DNA of 64,000 nt, from assembly GCA_003278925.1 (NCBI GenBank), contig QCCN01000005.1, forward strand, positions 1-64,000, in the 5' to 3' direction. Within the stretch, counting starts at the first letter, position 1, and every line of letters starts with the position of its first letter. The stretch is from Prochlorococcus sp. AG-347-L17. GTDB lineage: Bacteria; Cyanobacteriota; Cyanobacteriia; PCC-6307; Cyanobiaceae. A program made the position numbers and the translations under genes. Below are positions 1-10,369 of the stretch, one piece after another. The notes beneath the pieces are model-generated. The model worked only from the letters and a program-made list of their open reading frames with translations. It did no database searches and was not told the DNA's origin.

Positions 1-1278
1 TTTATCTCTTTTTCTAACTCTTAGACCATAAACTGCTAAAAATATAATAGTTATTAAATTGGGGTTAATAATCAACAGAAATTCTAGAGGACTAGATAAA
101 GTAGTTAGAAAAGCTAAAAAAAATAATATAAAACTCTTAAAAGAAAATCCAATAGATCTAAACATTATCCTCATATTAAAAATAAAATAACTACAAATTA
201 ATAAGATAAAAATAAAAGTAAATAAAATTGGTTCACCCAATAAAAAAGAAGCTAATAGTCCAGGACTGCTTCCAGAATTATAAAATTTTTCTGCATATGC
301 TTCTGAAAAAGTATTTAAAACATTAATTCGATTAGGGGTTAAGATTTGATCAGAATAAGAAGATTTGTCTATGAGATAAGATATCCGCCACAATAAACCA
401 GATAAAGGATTAAAGAATTTGCACTCAGAATCACATCCAATTATTAATCTAAACAATGAATAAGAATGGGTAGTTAATCTTACAAAAACGTTTAAGATCG
501 TCTCATTTATGTTTGAGATAGCATTAATAAAAGATAAGAATGATTTATTTATAAATCCCGCAGAGATCGAAAATATAGGTATTAGAGAAATAAATATAAT
601 TGAAACCAAGAAATTCAATTTAATTTTTGATTTAATGAAAATTCCTTTAATTTCATTTAAAAAATCAAATCTTCTTAACCAGCTTAAATTATATAATATG
701 GCCACAATAAAAATACATGTACTTAGAGAACCATTCATAAGAATCATATAACCAACAAGTGCGGAAAGAAAGGATATTTTTTGTTTATTTGATCTGCTTT
801 CTCTCTGTGGAAAATAAAATATAGTGTCAAATATTAAAAAGTTTGTTAAATAATATAATGTAAATGTATGAACGATACCTAAAAAACCAGTAGAGTTAAT
901 TCTAAAAACATCAATATGCCTAGAATATAAACCAAATTTTAAAAACAAAATCAGCTTTGATATAAAAGCAATTAAACTAAAAGATCTAACTATTATTGAT
1001 GAACTTATCCAATAGAAAAATGAATTTATAATTTTTGAAAAATATAAAAATAAATACTTAAATTTAAATGAAGAGATTGTAGATATTAAACTCAAAGCTA
1101 TAACACTGAAAAAATATATCAATATATTCTGAAGTGAATATTCACTATTTGATCCATATAGTAAAAGAAAATATATTTCTAAATTTTTTAAAGTAAGAGG
1201 AATAAAGTTTATAAAATAGACTAAAAAAATACATAAATAAAATGCTTTAGATGAATAATCAGTTATAAATTTCATCAT
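1..1278 (-). CDS. Polytopic membrane protein, O-antigen/polysaccharide polymerase (Wzy-like), 3' end beyond the window
   Basis: Manual minus-strand reading: no stop in frame from position 1317 to the window edge; ATG ATG at 1278-1273; product (MMKFITDYSSKAFYLCIFLVYFINFIPLTL...) is strongly hydrophobic; lies next to a flippase-like gene. Not in the ORF track because it is open at the edge. Confidence 0.6.
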   Translation of the reverse strand, partial: MMKFITDYSSKAFYLCIFLVYFINFIPLTLKNLEIYFLLLYGSNSEYSLQNILIYFFSVIALSLISTISSFKFKYLFLYFSKIINSFFYWISSSIIVRSFSLIAFISKLILFLKFGLYSRHIDVFRINSTGFLGIVHTFTLYYLTNFLIFDTIFYFPQRESRSNKQKISFLSALVGYMILMNGSLSTCIFIVAILYNLSWLRRFDFLNEIKGIFIKSKIKLNFLVSIIFISLIPIFSISAGFINKSFLSFINAISNINETILNVFVRLTTHSYSLFRLIIGCDSECKFFNPLSGLLWRISYLIDKSSYSDQILTPNRINVLNTFSEAYAEKFYNSGSSPGLLASFLLGEPILFTFIFILLICSYFIFNMRIMFRSIGFSFKSFILFFLAFLTTLSSPLEFLLIINPNLITIIFLAVYGLRVRKRDK

Positions 1279-1376
1279 TGCATTAATACGAAAAGCAGAA
1301 TTTCTACTTATTTTTAATTATTATAAAATGCTTGTAGCAAATATCTATTAAAGTCAGCTTATTAAAAGTTATTTAT

Positions 1377-2591
1377 TCATATCAAGAATTTAAAATACTT
1401 TTTATAACTTGTAATTAACATACTAATTATCACAAACAAATAAAAAGTAATCGCTATTTTTAAATTTGAAATGAAAATTAGTACGACTAAAGAGCAAATC
1501 AAAGATGGCATGAAAAAAAGCAATTTTTTATTTAATCCAAAGTTCCAATAAATCATGTCAACAGGTACTAAAAGTAATATTCCAGCAATAGATTGAATTA
1601 AAGCAAGTGATATTAAATAAAAATCAAAGCCGAATGCTATCAAAGAAACAGCTATAGAAAAAACTATGCCAATTAATAATAAATCATGGAATAAAATATT
1701 AAACTTTTTTTTACTTTTAGATCCTACATTGATTATTTCCCATCTATTGGCGCTAAAAAATATAATGCTATAAGCAATAATTGGCATTGAAAACAATCTT
1801 TGAAATAATGAAAAATTAGCCATTTCATTTAAATTTTCAACATTATTTGAAACCACTAGAAAAGGAAGAACTCCAAAACTGGTTAATGAGAAAGATAGAA
1901 TAATTTGCTTTAAAGGAATTCCTTTCAAATAAAAATTTCTTATAAAAGAAATATCTAAATCAAAAATAGATTTTAATCCTATTAATTCTCTAAAAGCAAT
2001 ATATTTTCCCTTAATTATCAACCATGCAAGTAAATTTGAAAATAAAGAAAAAAACATAATAAGAATCAAAAATTTGTTGGAACTTATTAAATTTATAAAT
2101 AAATAAGGGGAAAGCATAATTATTCTTCTTGAAAAAAGGAACATTGTATAGGCAGGAATATCTACTTCACCGATTTGAAGAAACCTTTGTAATTCATCAA
2201 ATATTTTCTCTCCTAAAACAAAAAAGAATAAAAGAAAGGACAAAATTAAACTATTCGGTCTTAATAAAATAAAAATCAAAGGTAAAGCAATACTAATATG
2301 TAGAAAGATTTTTTTTATATAAATTGACCAAAATTTATTTAACTTATCTTGATTAGCAGGATTAAAATCATCTTTTTTAGCAAGCTTGCTATGCTCAAGC
2401 ATAAATTTTGTATGATATTCGGTTGATATTAGATTGGATAATAAAACGCCCATGCCAACAAGCTGAGTTAAGAAAAAATAATTACTATCATTTTTTGATT
2501 TAAGAAATGTAAGTATTAAAATTGGAATAAATAGTGATATGCCTCTTATTGCCGTATTAATGATTTTATTTTTAATTATCAAATCGAACAA
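1377..2591 (-). CDS. Polysaccharide flippase-like (Wzx/MATE-like) membrane protein
   Basis: 404 aa, many hydrophobic helices; glycan-gene context. Confidence 0.55.
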   Translation of the reverse strand: MFDLIIKNKIINTAIRGISLFIPILILTFLKSKNDSNYFFLTQLVGMGVLLSNLISTEYHTKFMLEHSKLAKKDDFNPANQDKLNKFWSIYIKKIFLHISIALPLIFILLRPNSLILSFLLFFFVLGEKIFDELQRFLQIGEVDIPAYTMFLFSRRIIMLSPYLFINLISSNKFLILIMFFSLFSNLLAWLIIKGKYIAFRELIGLKSIFDLDISFIRNFYLKGIPLKQIILSFSLTSFGVLPFLVVSNNVENLNEMANFSLFQRLFSMPIIAYSIIFFSANRWEIINVGSKSKKKFNILFHDLLLIGIVFSIAVSLIAFGFDFYLISLALIQSIAGILLLVPVDMIYWNFGLNKKLLFFMPSLICSLVVLIFISNLKIAITFYLFVIISMLITSYKKYFKFLI

Positions 2592-2692
2592 ATTTATTTA
2601 GCATTATTTTAAAGGTTGATAATTAAATATATTGATAATTTAAAAATATGAAAAGATTATTTTTTTTCAAAAACACTATTTAATTAGTGAAA

Positions 2693-3988
2693 TTAATAAA
2701 CAATTTTATTGATTTTCTCTAAAAGCAAATCTGATACATCTCTTGGTATTTTTTTTACTTTTTTTTGAAAAGCAATTGCATCATTATACAATTCCGAAAA
2801 AGAATTATAATTTTCTCTTTTAAAAACATATCCATCTAAATCATTAAAAGAAGACTTTAGACATCTTTTTGAAGCAGGACAAAGAAATAAAGTAACTTTA
2901 TTTGCATAATATGCATCTATAGTGCAAGAACTACTTAAAGTTATATGTACATCAGACCAATTTAAATCATCCGATAAAGAATTATTTTTACTTAAATTAA
3001 AAATCGATTGATTATTTACTTTTGAGAGGTAACTAATACCTTTGATCTGCTTAAAACAATCTTTATTATTATAAGCAATGGGATGTAATCTAAATCTAAT
3101 AACATAATCTTTAATTTTAAGCATCCAATTAAATAATTCTATTGTATTTAGGAGATAAGGATCAATTTTTTTGAACTCATTGTTTGTATAAAATCCCTTA
3201 TGTCCATAAGAGCAGGTAATTAGGATATTATTCAAGAATTTTTTATTTTTTTTTCGATTAATTTTATTTGTTTTAATATTTGGTCCAATAATAATTAATT
3301 CTGATTTTTCATTCTGATTTTCAGAGGAGGTGATCATTTCTTTGATAATATTAATTTCCCTTTTACTCCAAAGTAGTAAATGAGTAGGTTTAAATTTATA
3401 GAAAAAAGAGTCTTTATAATGAAATCTATCCATATACCATTCTTGATCCGAAGTTAAGAGACCATGCTGAATATCTGCGATCTTTATATTATTTTCTCTA
3501 GCTACTTCTACTAAAATGGGATTAGGCATTAACCCAATTATTAGATCAGGATTATATTCTATAAGAATTTCTCTCCAGAAATTCTTAAAACTTACTATTA
3601 AAGAACCTGATCTAAGAAGTTTGAAAAATAATAGTATTGAATGGGAATAAATTTTTCTAGTTATATTTTTAGAAATTTGTGAAAGTGGATCATTTATATA
3701 ATAAAAGTTTATTTCTGGCGTATCTTGCAAATTCAAGAGTCTTTCTGTAGTGGGACAAATAGTCTTGCCAACTATTCGATTACCATCAATAATAATTAAA
3801 ATATTTTTTTTATTATTTTCTTTTACAGATTTTTTATTTTTAAATTTAATAAGATAAACTTCCTGAATTATATTCAATGTAAAATTTACTATTTGAAAAA
3901 ATCTTTTTTTTATCCTTGTAAGCAATGAAATTGATTTTCTATCAGGAAATATTATCTTAAAAAAATTATTGGAATTATATTTTTGCAT
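2693..3988 (-). CDS. Surface polysaccharide biosynthesis protein, glycosyl/glycerophosphotransferase-like
   Basis: 431 aa; IADIQHGLLTSDQEWY resembles the QHG motif of capsule/CDP-glycerol transferase-like proteins; context. Confidence 0.45.
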   Translation of the reverse strand: MQKYNSNNFFKIIFPDRKSISLLTRIKKRFFQIVNFTLNIIQEVYLIKFKNKKSVKENNKKNILIIIDGNRIVGKTICPTTERLLNLQDTPEINFYYINDPLSQISKNITRKIYSHSILLFFKLLRSGSLIVSFKNFWREILIEYNPDLIIGLMPNPILVEVARENNIKIADIQHGLLTSDQEWYMDRFHYKDSFFYKFKPTHLLLWSKREINIIKEMITSSENQNEKSELIIIGPNIKTNKINRKKNKKFLNNILITCSYGHKGFYTNNEFKKIDPYLLNTIELFNWMLKIKDYVIRFRLHPIAYNNKDCFKQIKGISYLSKVNNQSIFNLSKNNSLSDDLNWSDVHITLSSSCTIDAYYANKVTLFLCPASKRCLKSSFNDLDGYVFKRENYNSFSELYNDAIAFQKKVKKIPRDVSDLLLEKINKIVY

Positions 3989-4095
3989 TACAAAAAGGTT
4001 ATTTTTTTTTTAATAAATTTATAATAGAATAATAAAGTAAGTTAATTTTTTAACAACTTATTGATAATATTCTACTAGATATATTCAAAATTATT

Positions 4096-4662
4096 TTGAT
4101 TAGTTACTTGGGGAAAAGATTCATAGATATTATTTTTTCTTTATTAGCTATTGTTTTTCTTTCTCCCCTTTTCGTTTTAATTTCCTTAAGTATTTTTATA
4201 TTTGATAAGGGTCCAATATTCTTTACACAAAAAAGAATTGGTAGAAGAAATAAAATTTTTAAAATTATTAAATTTAGGAGCTTACCAGTTGGCACAAAAA
4301 ATATCTCCTCGGACAAATTACCAGAAATAAAAACAACTAAAGTTGGCAAAATCATTAGAAGGACTAATGTGGATGAATTACCACAACTCTTTAATATATT
4401 AAAGGGAGAAATGAGTATAGTTGGTCCAAGACCTCCTTTATCATCTCAGAAAGAGCTTATAAATTTAAGAAATAAAAATAAATCTATTAATTGCCGGCCA
4501 GGATTAACTGGCTTAGCCCAAATCAATGGATTTGATAATATGCCGGTTCAAATTAAAGCTTCTTATGACTATGAATATTCCACAAAAATGTCTTTTTTAT
4601 TAGATATTTGCATTATTTTAAAAACATTTATTTATCTTCTTTCTCCGCCACCAAAGTATTAA
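4096..4662 (+). CDS. Initiating sugar transferase (bacterial sugar transferase / WcaJ-PglC-like), TTG start
   Basis: GKRFIDIIFS, GPIFFTQKRIGRRNKIFKIIKFRS, VDELPQLFNILKGEMSIVGPRPP motifs. Confidence 0.9.
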   Translation: MISYLGKRFIDIIFSLLAIVFLSPLFVLISLSIFIFDKGPIFFTQKRIGRRNKIFKIIKFRSLPVGTKNISSDKLPEIKTTKVGKIIRRTNVDELPQLFNILKGEMSIVGPRPPLSSQKELINLRNKNKSINCRPGLTGLAQINGFDNMPVQIKASYDYEYSTKMSFLLDICIILKTFIYLLSPPPKY

Positions 4663-4782
4663 ATGTTGAGATTTGGATTTATAATATTTGTTAAATTAGG
4701 TATGATTAGAATTTAAGAAATATATAGATCAGGATCTAAATTAGATATTACTATAACAATTAAAAGATTTAATAAGTTTTCA

Positions 4783-4872
4783 ATGTTAAAAACCATATCT
4801 TTTCTTTATCATGAGGTATGCGATCAACCATCTGATGCAGGTTTTCAAGGATTAGATGCTCTTCAAAGCTAG
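4783..4872 (+). pseudogene. Possible decayed 5' fragment of a polysaccharide-deacetylase-like gene
   Basis: MLKTISFLYHEVCDQPSDAGFQGLDALQS then TAG; 'SFLYHEV' resembles the N-terminus of polysaccharide deacetylases; no continuing ORF. Confidence 0.3.
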
Positions 4873-5074
4873 CTATATCAATAAGAATTAACTTGACCAA
4901 AGATATAAACCTCAAATAGATATTTTTGAAAAAAAGCTAGTCTTAAACCAATTAATAAAAAATAAAATTATTGGTAATTTAATTGTTTGAGTTTGCAAGG
5001 GGAAAAGGGAGAAAAATTTATTATTACTATTTGTTTTTACATAATTTAACCTTTAGAACTTTTTAAAAACCATT

Positions 5075-6097
5075 TCACAGGCAAAGCTGCCTTTCTGATA
5101 TTTGTTCTGATAATATTTTTTGTCCTTCTCTATTTGGGTGATTAAAATCTATTCTATCGCCTTTGTTATAAACATAGAAAGTACCAATTTGCTTTTGAGG
5201 AAAACTATTTTCTAGAAAATAAATTGGAACATTTGAATATTTTCTAAAAGTATCTATGAAAATTTCTTGAGTATAGAAATTTAAGAAGCTCTCATCAAAT
5301 TTGATGCCAATTGAACTATAGATATTTGCGGCATTTTCTGATATTTGCATCTCATATGGTAATAAAATCACACAAAATTGAACCAATTCACTTGTTTCAT
5401 TCAACTTTTTCGCGAAATTTATTGCAGCCTTCTCAATTTCCAATTTATTCTTTATGGGTTCCAATTCTATCGCTTTGTATCCCGTTGCATTTAATCCTAA
5501 ATAAGTGACAAAAATATTCTTTAATTTATATCTTATGTGAGTATAAAGAACACTATTACCTCTTAAATTTTTATCTATTGGATATAAAAAAAGTTTAAAT
5601 TTTTTCACGAATGATACTTTGTTATCACCTTCTTTAGTCAAATTAACAAATTCAGAAATATCGTTTAGATTCATCATAAAAATAAATTTATCTATCTTAT
5701 TTGATGTTATAAAATCAATAAAAGGTTCGGAATATTTTTTTTTCCTAAAAACGTTATCAAATTTATTTACATTTATATGTTCAAAGTCAGGTTCAAGGTC
5801 ATCTAAATATTCAGTTATTCTAAATGGAAATCCAGCGCCTGTTCCATACACGACAGAATCTCCGGAATATGCATATCTTTTTATTGTCTTAGGATCATTC
5901 CATTCCTTATCAAAATGTCCTTTTGAATTTACCGGAACCTGCCCATAAGGATGAATATTTATGGATTGAAATTTAGAGCGTTTTGGAAGTGCATAAAAGT
6001 TTGAATTATAGTCCACTAAATATCTAGCAAGAACCTCTCCTAAAGTAAGGAATAAAAAAAGTAAAACTATATTTTTGCTTAGATTTCTGAGGTTCAT
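5075..6097 (-). CDS. Membrane-anchored SGNH/GDSL-hydrolase-like protein (probable acyl-transfer partner)
   Basis: N-terminal hydrophobic segment; YSGDSVVYGTGAG block I and DFNHPNREGQKIL C-terminal D..H block; divergent from MBOAT gene. Confidence 0.65.
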   Translation of the reverse strand: MNLRNLSKNIVLLFLFLTLGEVLARYLVDYNSNFYALPKRSKFQSINIHPYGQVPVNSKGHFDKEWNDPKTIKRYAYSGDSVVYGTGAGFPFRITEYLDDLEPDFEHINVNKFDNVFRKKKYSEPFIDFITSNKIDKFIFMMNLNDISEFVNLTKEGDNKVSFVKKFKLFLYPIDKNLRGNSVLYTHIRYKLKNIFVTYLGLNATGYKAIELEPIKNKLEIEKAAINFAKKLNETSELVQFCVILLPYEMQISENAANIYSSIGIKFDESFLNFYTQEIFIDTFRKYSNVPIYFLENSFPQKQIGTFYVYNKGDRIDFNHPNREGQKILSEQISERQLCL

Positions 6098-6157
6098 TAT
6101 TTAGTTGTACCAAATAACATGATATGTTATTCCTAATAGGAGCTTTAGTTATAAAAA

Positions 6158-7528
6158 ATGTTATTTACTGATATAAAGTTTTGGTTATTCTTCATTTTTA
6201 TAATTCTAATAATAAAAATTAATTCTGATTTTATAAAATCAGTTAATCTACAAAGCTCTATTTTTTTATTTTCAAGTTACATTTTTTATGCATTTTGGGA
6301 TTGGAGATTCCTTAGCCTAATAATAATTGTATCTTTACAAACTTTTTATTTAGGTAAGTTAATTTATGAAAAACCAAAAAGAAAAAATTTTTTGTTGTCT
6401 ATATCAGTAATTATAAATTTATTAATAATATTTTATTTTAAATATTTTAATTTTTTTGCAAATGAATTCCTAAATCTATTTAGTTTAAATGATGATTTTA
6501 TTCTTCCCAATATAATATTGCCTGTAGGAATTTCTTTTTATATTTTTCAATCCTTAACTTATATAATAGATATATATTTCAGAAAGATTGTTCCAGAAAT
6601 TAATATTATTAGTTATTTGGCATATGTCTCATTCTTTCCGCAACTAGTAGCTGGACCAATTGAAAGAGCTTCTTTTTTACTTCCACAATTTAAAAAATTA
6701 AAAAAAATAACTGTAGAAAACTTATACATTGCTGCGAAATATATATTAATTGGACTGTCTTACAAAATTGTAATCGCTAATCAGTTAGCAAAATATGTGG
6801 ATAATGTTTTTATTAATTTTAATAGCTTAGATGGAGGCACTTTACTTTTGGGTGCGATATTATTTTCAATCCAAATTTATTGCGATTTTTGTGGCTATTC
6901 ACTTATTGCTATTGGTACTGCAAAAGTTATGAATATAACTTTATCTAAGAATTTTGATAATCCCTATTTTGCAACTTCTTTAAGGGACTTTTGGAGAAGG
7001 TGGCATATATCACTAAGTTCTTTTTTTAAAGATTATGTTTATATTCCATTAGGAGGATCTAGAGTAGATAGCAAAAAATTAGTTTTTAGGAATTTATTAA
7101 TAACTTTTGGACTTAGTGGCCTTTGGCATGGAGCTAACTGGACTTTTATAATTTGGGGAATATTAAATGGTTTTTTGCTTTTCTCTCAATCTTTTATAAA
7201 ATTGAAATTACCAAAAGTCATTTCATGGTTGATTACTTTTATTTCCATATCATTTCTTTGGATATTATTTAGATCTAATTCAATAAGTGATTCTTACTTA
7301 TATATTTATGGGATTTTTTCAGATTTAAGTTTCCCAACTATTAATAGAAATGAGACTATGATTTTATCTTATTTTATCTTTATTGATTTACTTCTTAATT
7401 ACTACAAAAATCTCAAGGAATACTGGTTTAATAGTTTTACTTTACAAAACTATATTTTGGTTTTTATGTTTATTGTCATATTATTATCCGATAATACTCA
7501 AATGAATTTTATTTATTTTGAATTCTAA
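6158..7528 (+). CDS. MBOAT family O-acyltransferase (AlgI-like)
   Basis: FFPQLVAGPIERA, FWRRWHISLSSFFKDYVYIPLGGS, GLWHGANWTFIIWG motifs and FIYFEF C-terminus. Confidence 0.9.
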   Translation: MLFTDIKFWLFFIFIILIIKINSDFIKSVNLQSSIFLFSSYIFYAFWDWRFLSLIIIVSLQTFYLGKLIYEKPKRKNFLLSISVIINLLIIFYFKYFNFFANEFLNLFSLNDDFILPNIILPVGISFYIFQSLTYIIDIYFRKIVPEINIISYLAYVSFFPQLVAGPIERASFLLPQFKKLKKITVENLYIAAKYILIGLSYKIVIANQLAKYVDNVFINFNSLDGGTLLLGAILFSIQIYCDFCGYSLIAIGTAKVMNITLSKNFDNPYFATSLRDFWRRWHISLSSFFKDYVYIPLGGSRVDSKKLVFRNLLITFGLSGLWHGANWTFIIWGILNGFLLFSQSFIKLKLPKVISWLITFISISFLWILFRSNSISDSYLYIYGIFSDLSFPTINRNETMILSYFIFIDLLLNYYKNLKEYWFNSFTLQNYILVFMFIVILLSDNTQMNFIYFEF

Positions 7529-7738
7529 AAATCAAGGGTAAAAAATCTCATTAATTGCAAATTTTAATAAATAAAAATAAATAGATAGAGCAAAGAACTA
7601 AACTCTAAATCATGATTTAATTATCTAACTTTTTATTTTACCTAAAGATTGCCAATCCCTTTCAGTTTTGCAACTATAGAATTAAGATCATAATGATAAT
7701 ATATTGTTTAAACATAAAAAGATAAAAATTATATTTAA

Positions 7739-8644
7739 ATGATTGATACTTTTAACAAAAAAAAATGTAGTCCTCTCGCTTGGGGTACAGGAGCTGTTTT
7801 TGGACATGCTTGTCCTACTTATAAAGCCTCTAAGCTAATAGAATTACTATTAGATAAGGGTATTAATTTATTTGACACAGGACCAAGTTACTCGAGTGGA
7901 AAGTCACAGAAACTTTTAGCAAAATGTTTACAATCAAGTTCTGTTAATAGAGGGGATATTCTGATTTCAACGAAAATTGGGAGCGTTCCACCTAAAATTC
8001 CATTTGGTAAAACAAAAAAGAATTTTACAAAAAATTCATTTGAAAAATTGGTTATTAGTTCACTCAATGATTTTAAAACAGATTATTTAGATGTTCTTTT
8101 TCTTCATGGATTGCCAACTCAAGAGATAGATGAAGAAGCGTTCAATTACTTTACCAAGCTAAAACCTCAAGGTAAGGTAAGGTTTCTAGGAGTTGCAGCT
8201 CATAATAAAAAAGACCTAGAGTGGGCATATAGGAACTCTAATAATATAGATGTTGTAATGTGTCATTATAACCTGATTAATCATCATGAAGTTGAGCCAT
8301 ACCTTTTAAGGTTAAAAGAAAAGTCTATTACGATAGTCGGTTCTACTCCTTTTGCTGGAGGTTTATTATCAAAGCGAAAAAAGTTTGAAAAATTATCAAC
8401 CTTTAAACGTGATCTTTTTTATTCATTAAAAGATTTACATCCTAGACAACGAAGAAATCATAAAAAAGCAAAAGATATTCTTAAACAAATAAGTATCAAA
8501 ACATACTCAAAAATGTTTCCTCTTGAATTTTCGTTAAATGCTAAATGTTTAGACATAACTGTATTTGGTTCCTTATCACAGCAGTCAATAATAAATTCTG
8601 TAAATTTATTAAAAGAAATAAATCATTCTGAACATTTATCCTAA
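7739..8644 (+). CDS. Aldo/keto reductase family protein
   Basis: LAWGTGAVFG, GINLFDTGPSYSSGKSQ, DYLDVLFLHG motifs. Confidence 0.8.
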   Translation: MIDTFNKKKCSPLAWGTGAVFGHACPTYKASKLIELLLDKGINLFDTGPSYSSGKSQKLLAKCLQSSSVNRGDILISTKIGSVPPKIPFGKTKKNFTKNSFEKLVISSLNDFKTDYLDVLFLHGLPTQEIDEEAFNYFTKLKPQGKVRFLGVAAHNKKDLEWAYRNSNNIDVVMCHYNLINHHEVEPYLLRLKEKSITIVGSTPFAGGLLSKRKKFEKLSTFKRDLFYSLKDLHPRQRRNHKKAKDILKQISIKTYSKMFPLEFSLNAKCLDITVFGSLSQQSIINSVNLLKEINHSEHLS

Positions 8645-9003
8645 TTTCATTCAAAGTTGATATTTAAGATAGGTTAGAAAATTAACAAAAGGCTCTATAA
8701 ACTAAGATGGATTTTTTGCTAGAACTTAAAAAAATTTACAAGCAATTAAAGATATGAAAAAAAATAATTTGAATTTTAAAAAACTTAAACATTACAAAAA
8801 AAACCATCAATTATATTAACCAAAATTATTCAAAAAAATTTTGATACCTTATCCTACAAAAAATATAATTACAAATAATTTAAATAATGTATTCAGCTCT
8901 TCAATTCATTAATTTTAGTAGCTATTGAATTAACTACTTAAAAAAACTTATTGCATGAATGTAAAAATTTACGATTAGGAAGTAGCCTAATAGATCTATT
9001 GTT

Positions 9004-10311
9004 TTAATTTAACCTTTTAAATCCTCCATGACAAACATCTCCTTTAATCATATTTTCAGGAACTAATTCCCCCTTTTCACATTTACTTATATTTTGGAGA
9101 ATTCCATCAAGTTCATCAAAATATCTATTTAATATTTTTTTCTTATGTGATATTGACACATATATTGAATTAGCTGCTAGATAATTCTTCTTTAACATTT
9201 CCTGCGTTATGTAGGTTTTATAAAATAAATTATTTTTACTTTCAAAAGCAAATCCTGCCAATGCAGCTATGCCAGTATCTTTATATTTAATTTTATAGCT
9301 ATCAAACATTTGTTTCCATCGAGATTTAATAAAAACTCCTGTTTCTGTAATCATCTCCCAACTCCTTAGTTCTTGCATAACTTCAAGTGTTTTTAATGCT
9401 GCTGTAGGACCAATCCTTTCAGTCCAAAAAGTACTGCTTATGAATGTTTTTTGTACAGCATCCATTATCTCTTCACGACCAACTACCGCAGTAATGGCAT
9501 ATCCATTACCTAATGCTTTCCCAAACATTGCGATATCAGGTTGTACTTCAAATTTTTTATGAATACCTCCATAGGTTTCTCTAAATCCAGAAGTACATTC
9601 ATCAAATATTAAAACAATTCCATTTTTACTGCATAAATTTCTTATTGATTCGAGAAATCCCTTTTGAGGTGGGTCATTCCTCTGGACTTCCATCTTAATA
9701 GCAGCAAGTTTTTTATTTGCAACAATTTTTTGTATTTGGGAAAAATTATTAAATTCAAAAGGATGTACCGTTCCCTTTAAACCTTTTGGCACTCCATTAG
9801 GTTCTAATCCTGGCAATAGGTGCGGCTCTAATTGAGATTCCCCTTCTAGATTAGTTGCCAAATACCAGTCATGCCAGCCATGATAACCACAAATTGCTAT
9901 ATCATCTCTCCCTGTAGCTGCCCTTGCTATTCTTATTGCAATAGCATTAGCTTCTCCACCGGATCTAGCAAATCTAACCTTTTGCGACCATGGATGTAAT
10001 TCAACTAATTTTTCTGCCAATAAAACTTCTTCAGGACAATTAAGTGTACTCATATTACCTTTAGCTATTGTCTTCTTTACTGCTTCATCTACTTTCCTAT
10101 TGCCGTAACCAAGAATATTAGTACCTATTCCCATAATACTAATATCTTTGTATTTAATGTTATCTAAATCCCATACATAACATCCCTTTGCTTTTGAAAA
10201 ATATGAAGGCCAATATTCTGGTAGAAACATCTCTGACCTTTTGGAAAGGAGCATATTACCCCCAGGAATAATATTTTTAGCTCTTCTCCATAATTTTCTA
10301 CCAGTATTCAT
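9004..10311 (-). CDS. Class III aminotransferase, glutamate-1-semialdehyde 2,1-aminomutase-like
   Basis: PGGNMLLSKRSEMFLPEYWP, VRFARSGGEANAIAIRIARAATGRD, IFDECTSGFRE, MFGKALGNGYAITAVVGR motifs. Confidence 0.85.
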   Translation of the reverse strand: MNTGRKLWRRAKNIIPGGNMLLSKRSEMFLPEYWPSYFSKAKGCYVWDLDNIKYKDISIMGIGTNILGYGNRKVDEAVKKTIAKGNMSTLNCPEEVLLAEKLVELHPWSQKVRFARSGGEANAIAIRIARAATGRDDIAICGYHGWHDWYLATNLEGESQLEPHLLPGLEPNGVPKGLKGTVHPFEFNNFSQIQKIVANKKLAAIKMEVQRNDPPQKGFLESIRNLCSKNGIVLIFDECTSGFRETYGGIHKKFEVQPDIAMFGKALGNGYAITAVVGREEIMDAVQKTFISSTFWTERIGPTAALKTLEVMQELRSWEMITETGVFIKSRWKQMFDSYKIKYKDTGIAALAGFAFESKNNLFYKTYITQEMLKKNYLAANSIYVSISHKKKILNRYFDELDGILQNISKCEKGELVPENMIKGDVCHGGFKRLN

Positions 10312-10369
10312 TAATTAATCAATTTAAAGGGTGATTTTATATTTAATATAGGATAAAGAATTAAATTTA

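Noticed and set aside
509-751. 80-aa plus-strand ORF
   Set aside because: Fully antisense to the long open minus-strand membrane-protein frame <1-1278.
4104-4355. 83-aa minus-strand ORF
   Set aside because: Antisense shadow of the sugar transferase gene with clear family motifs.
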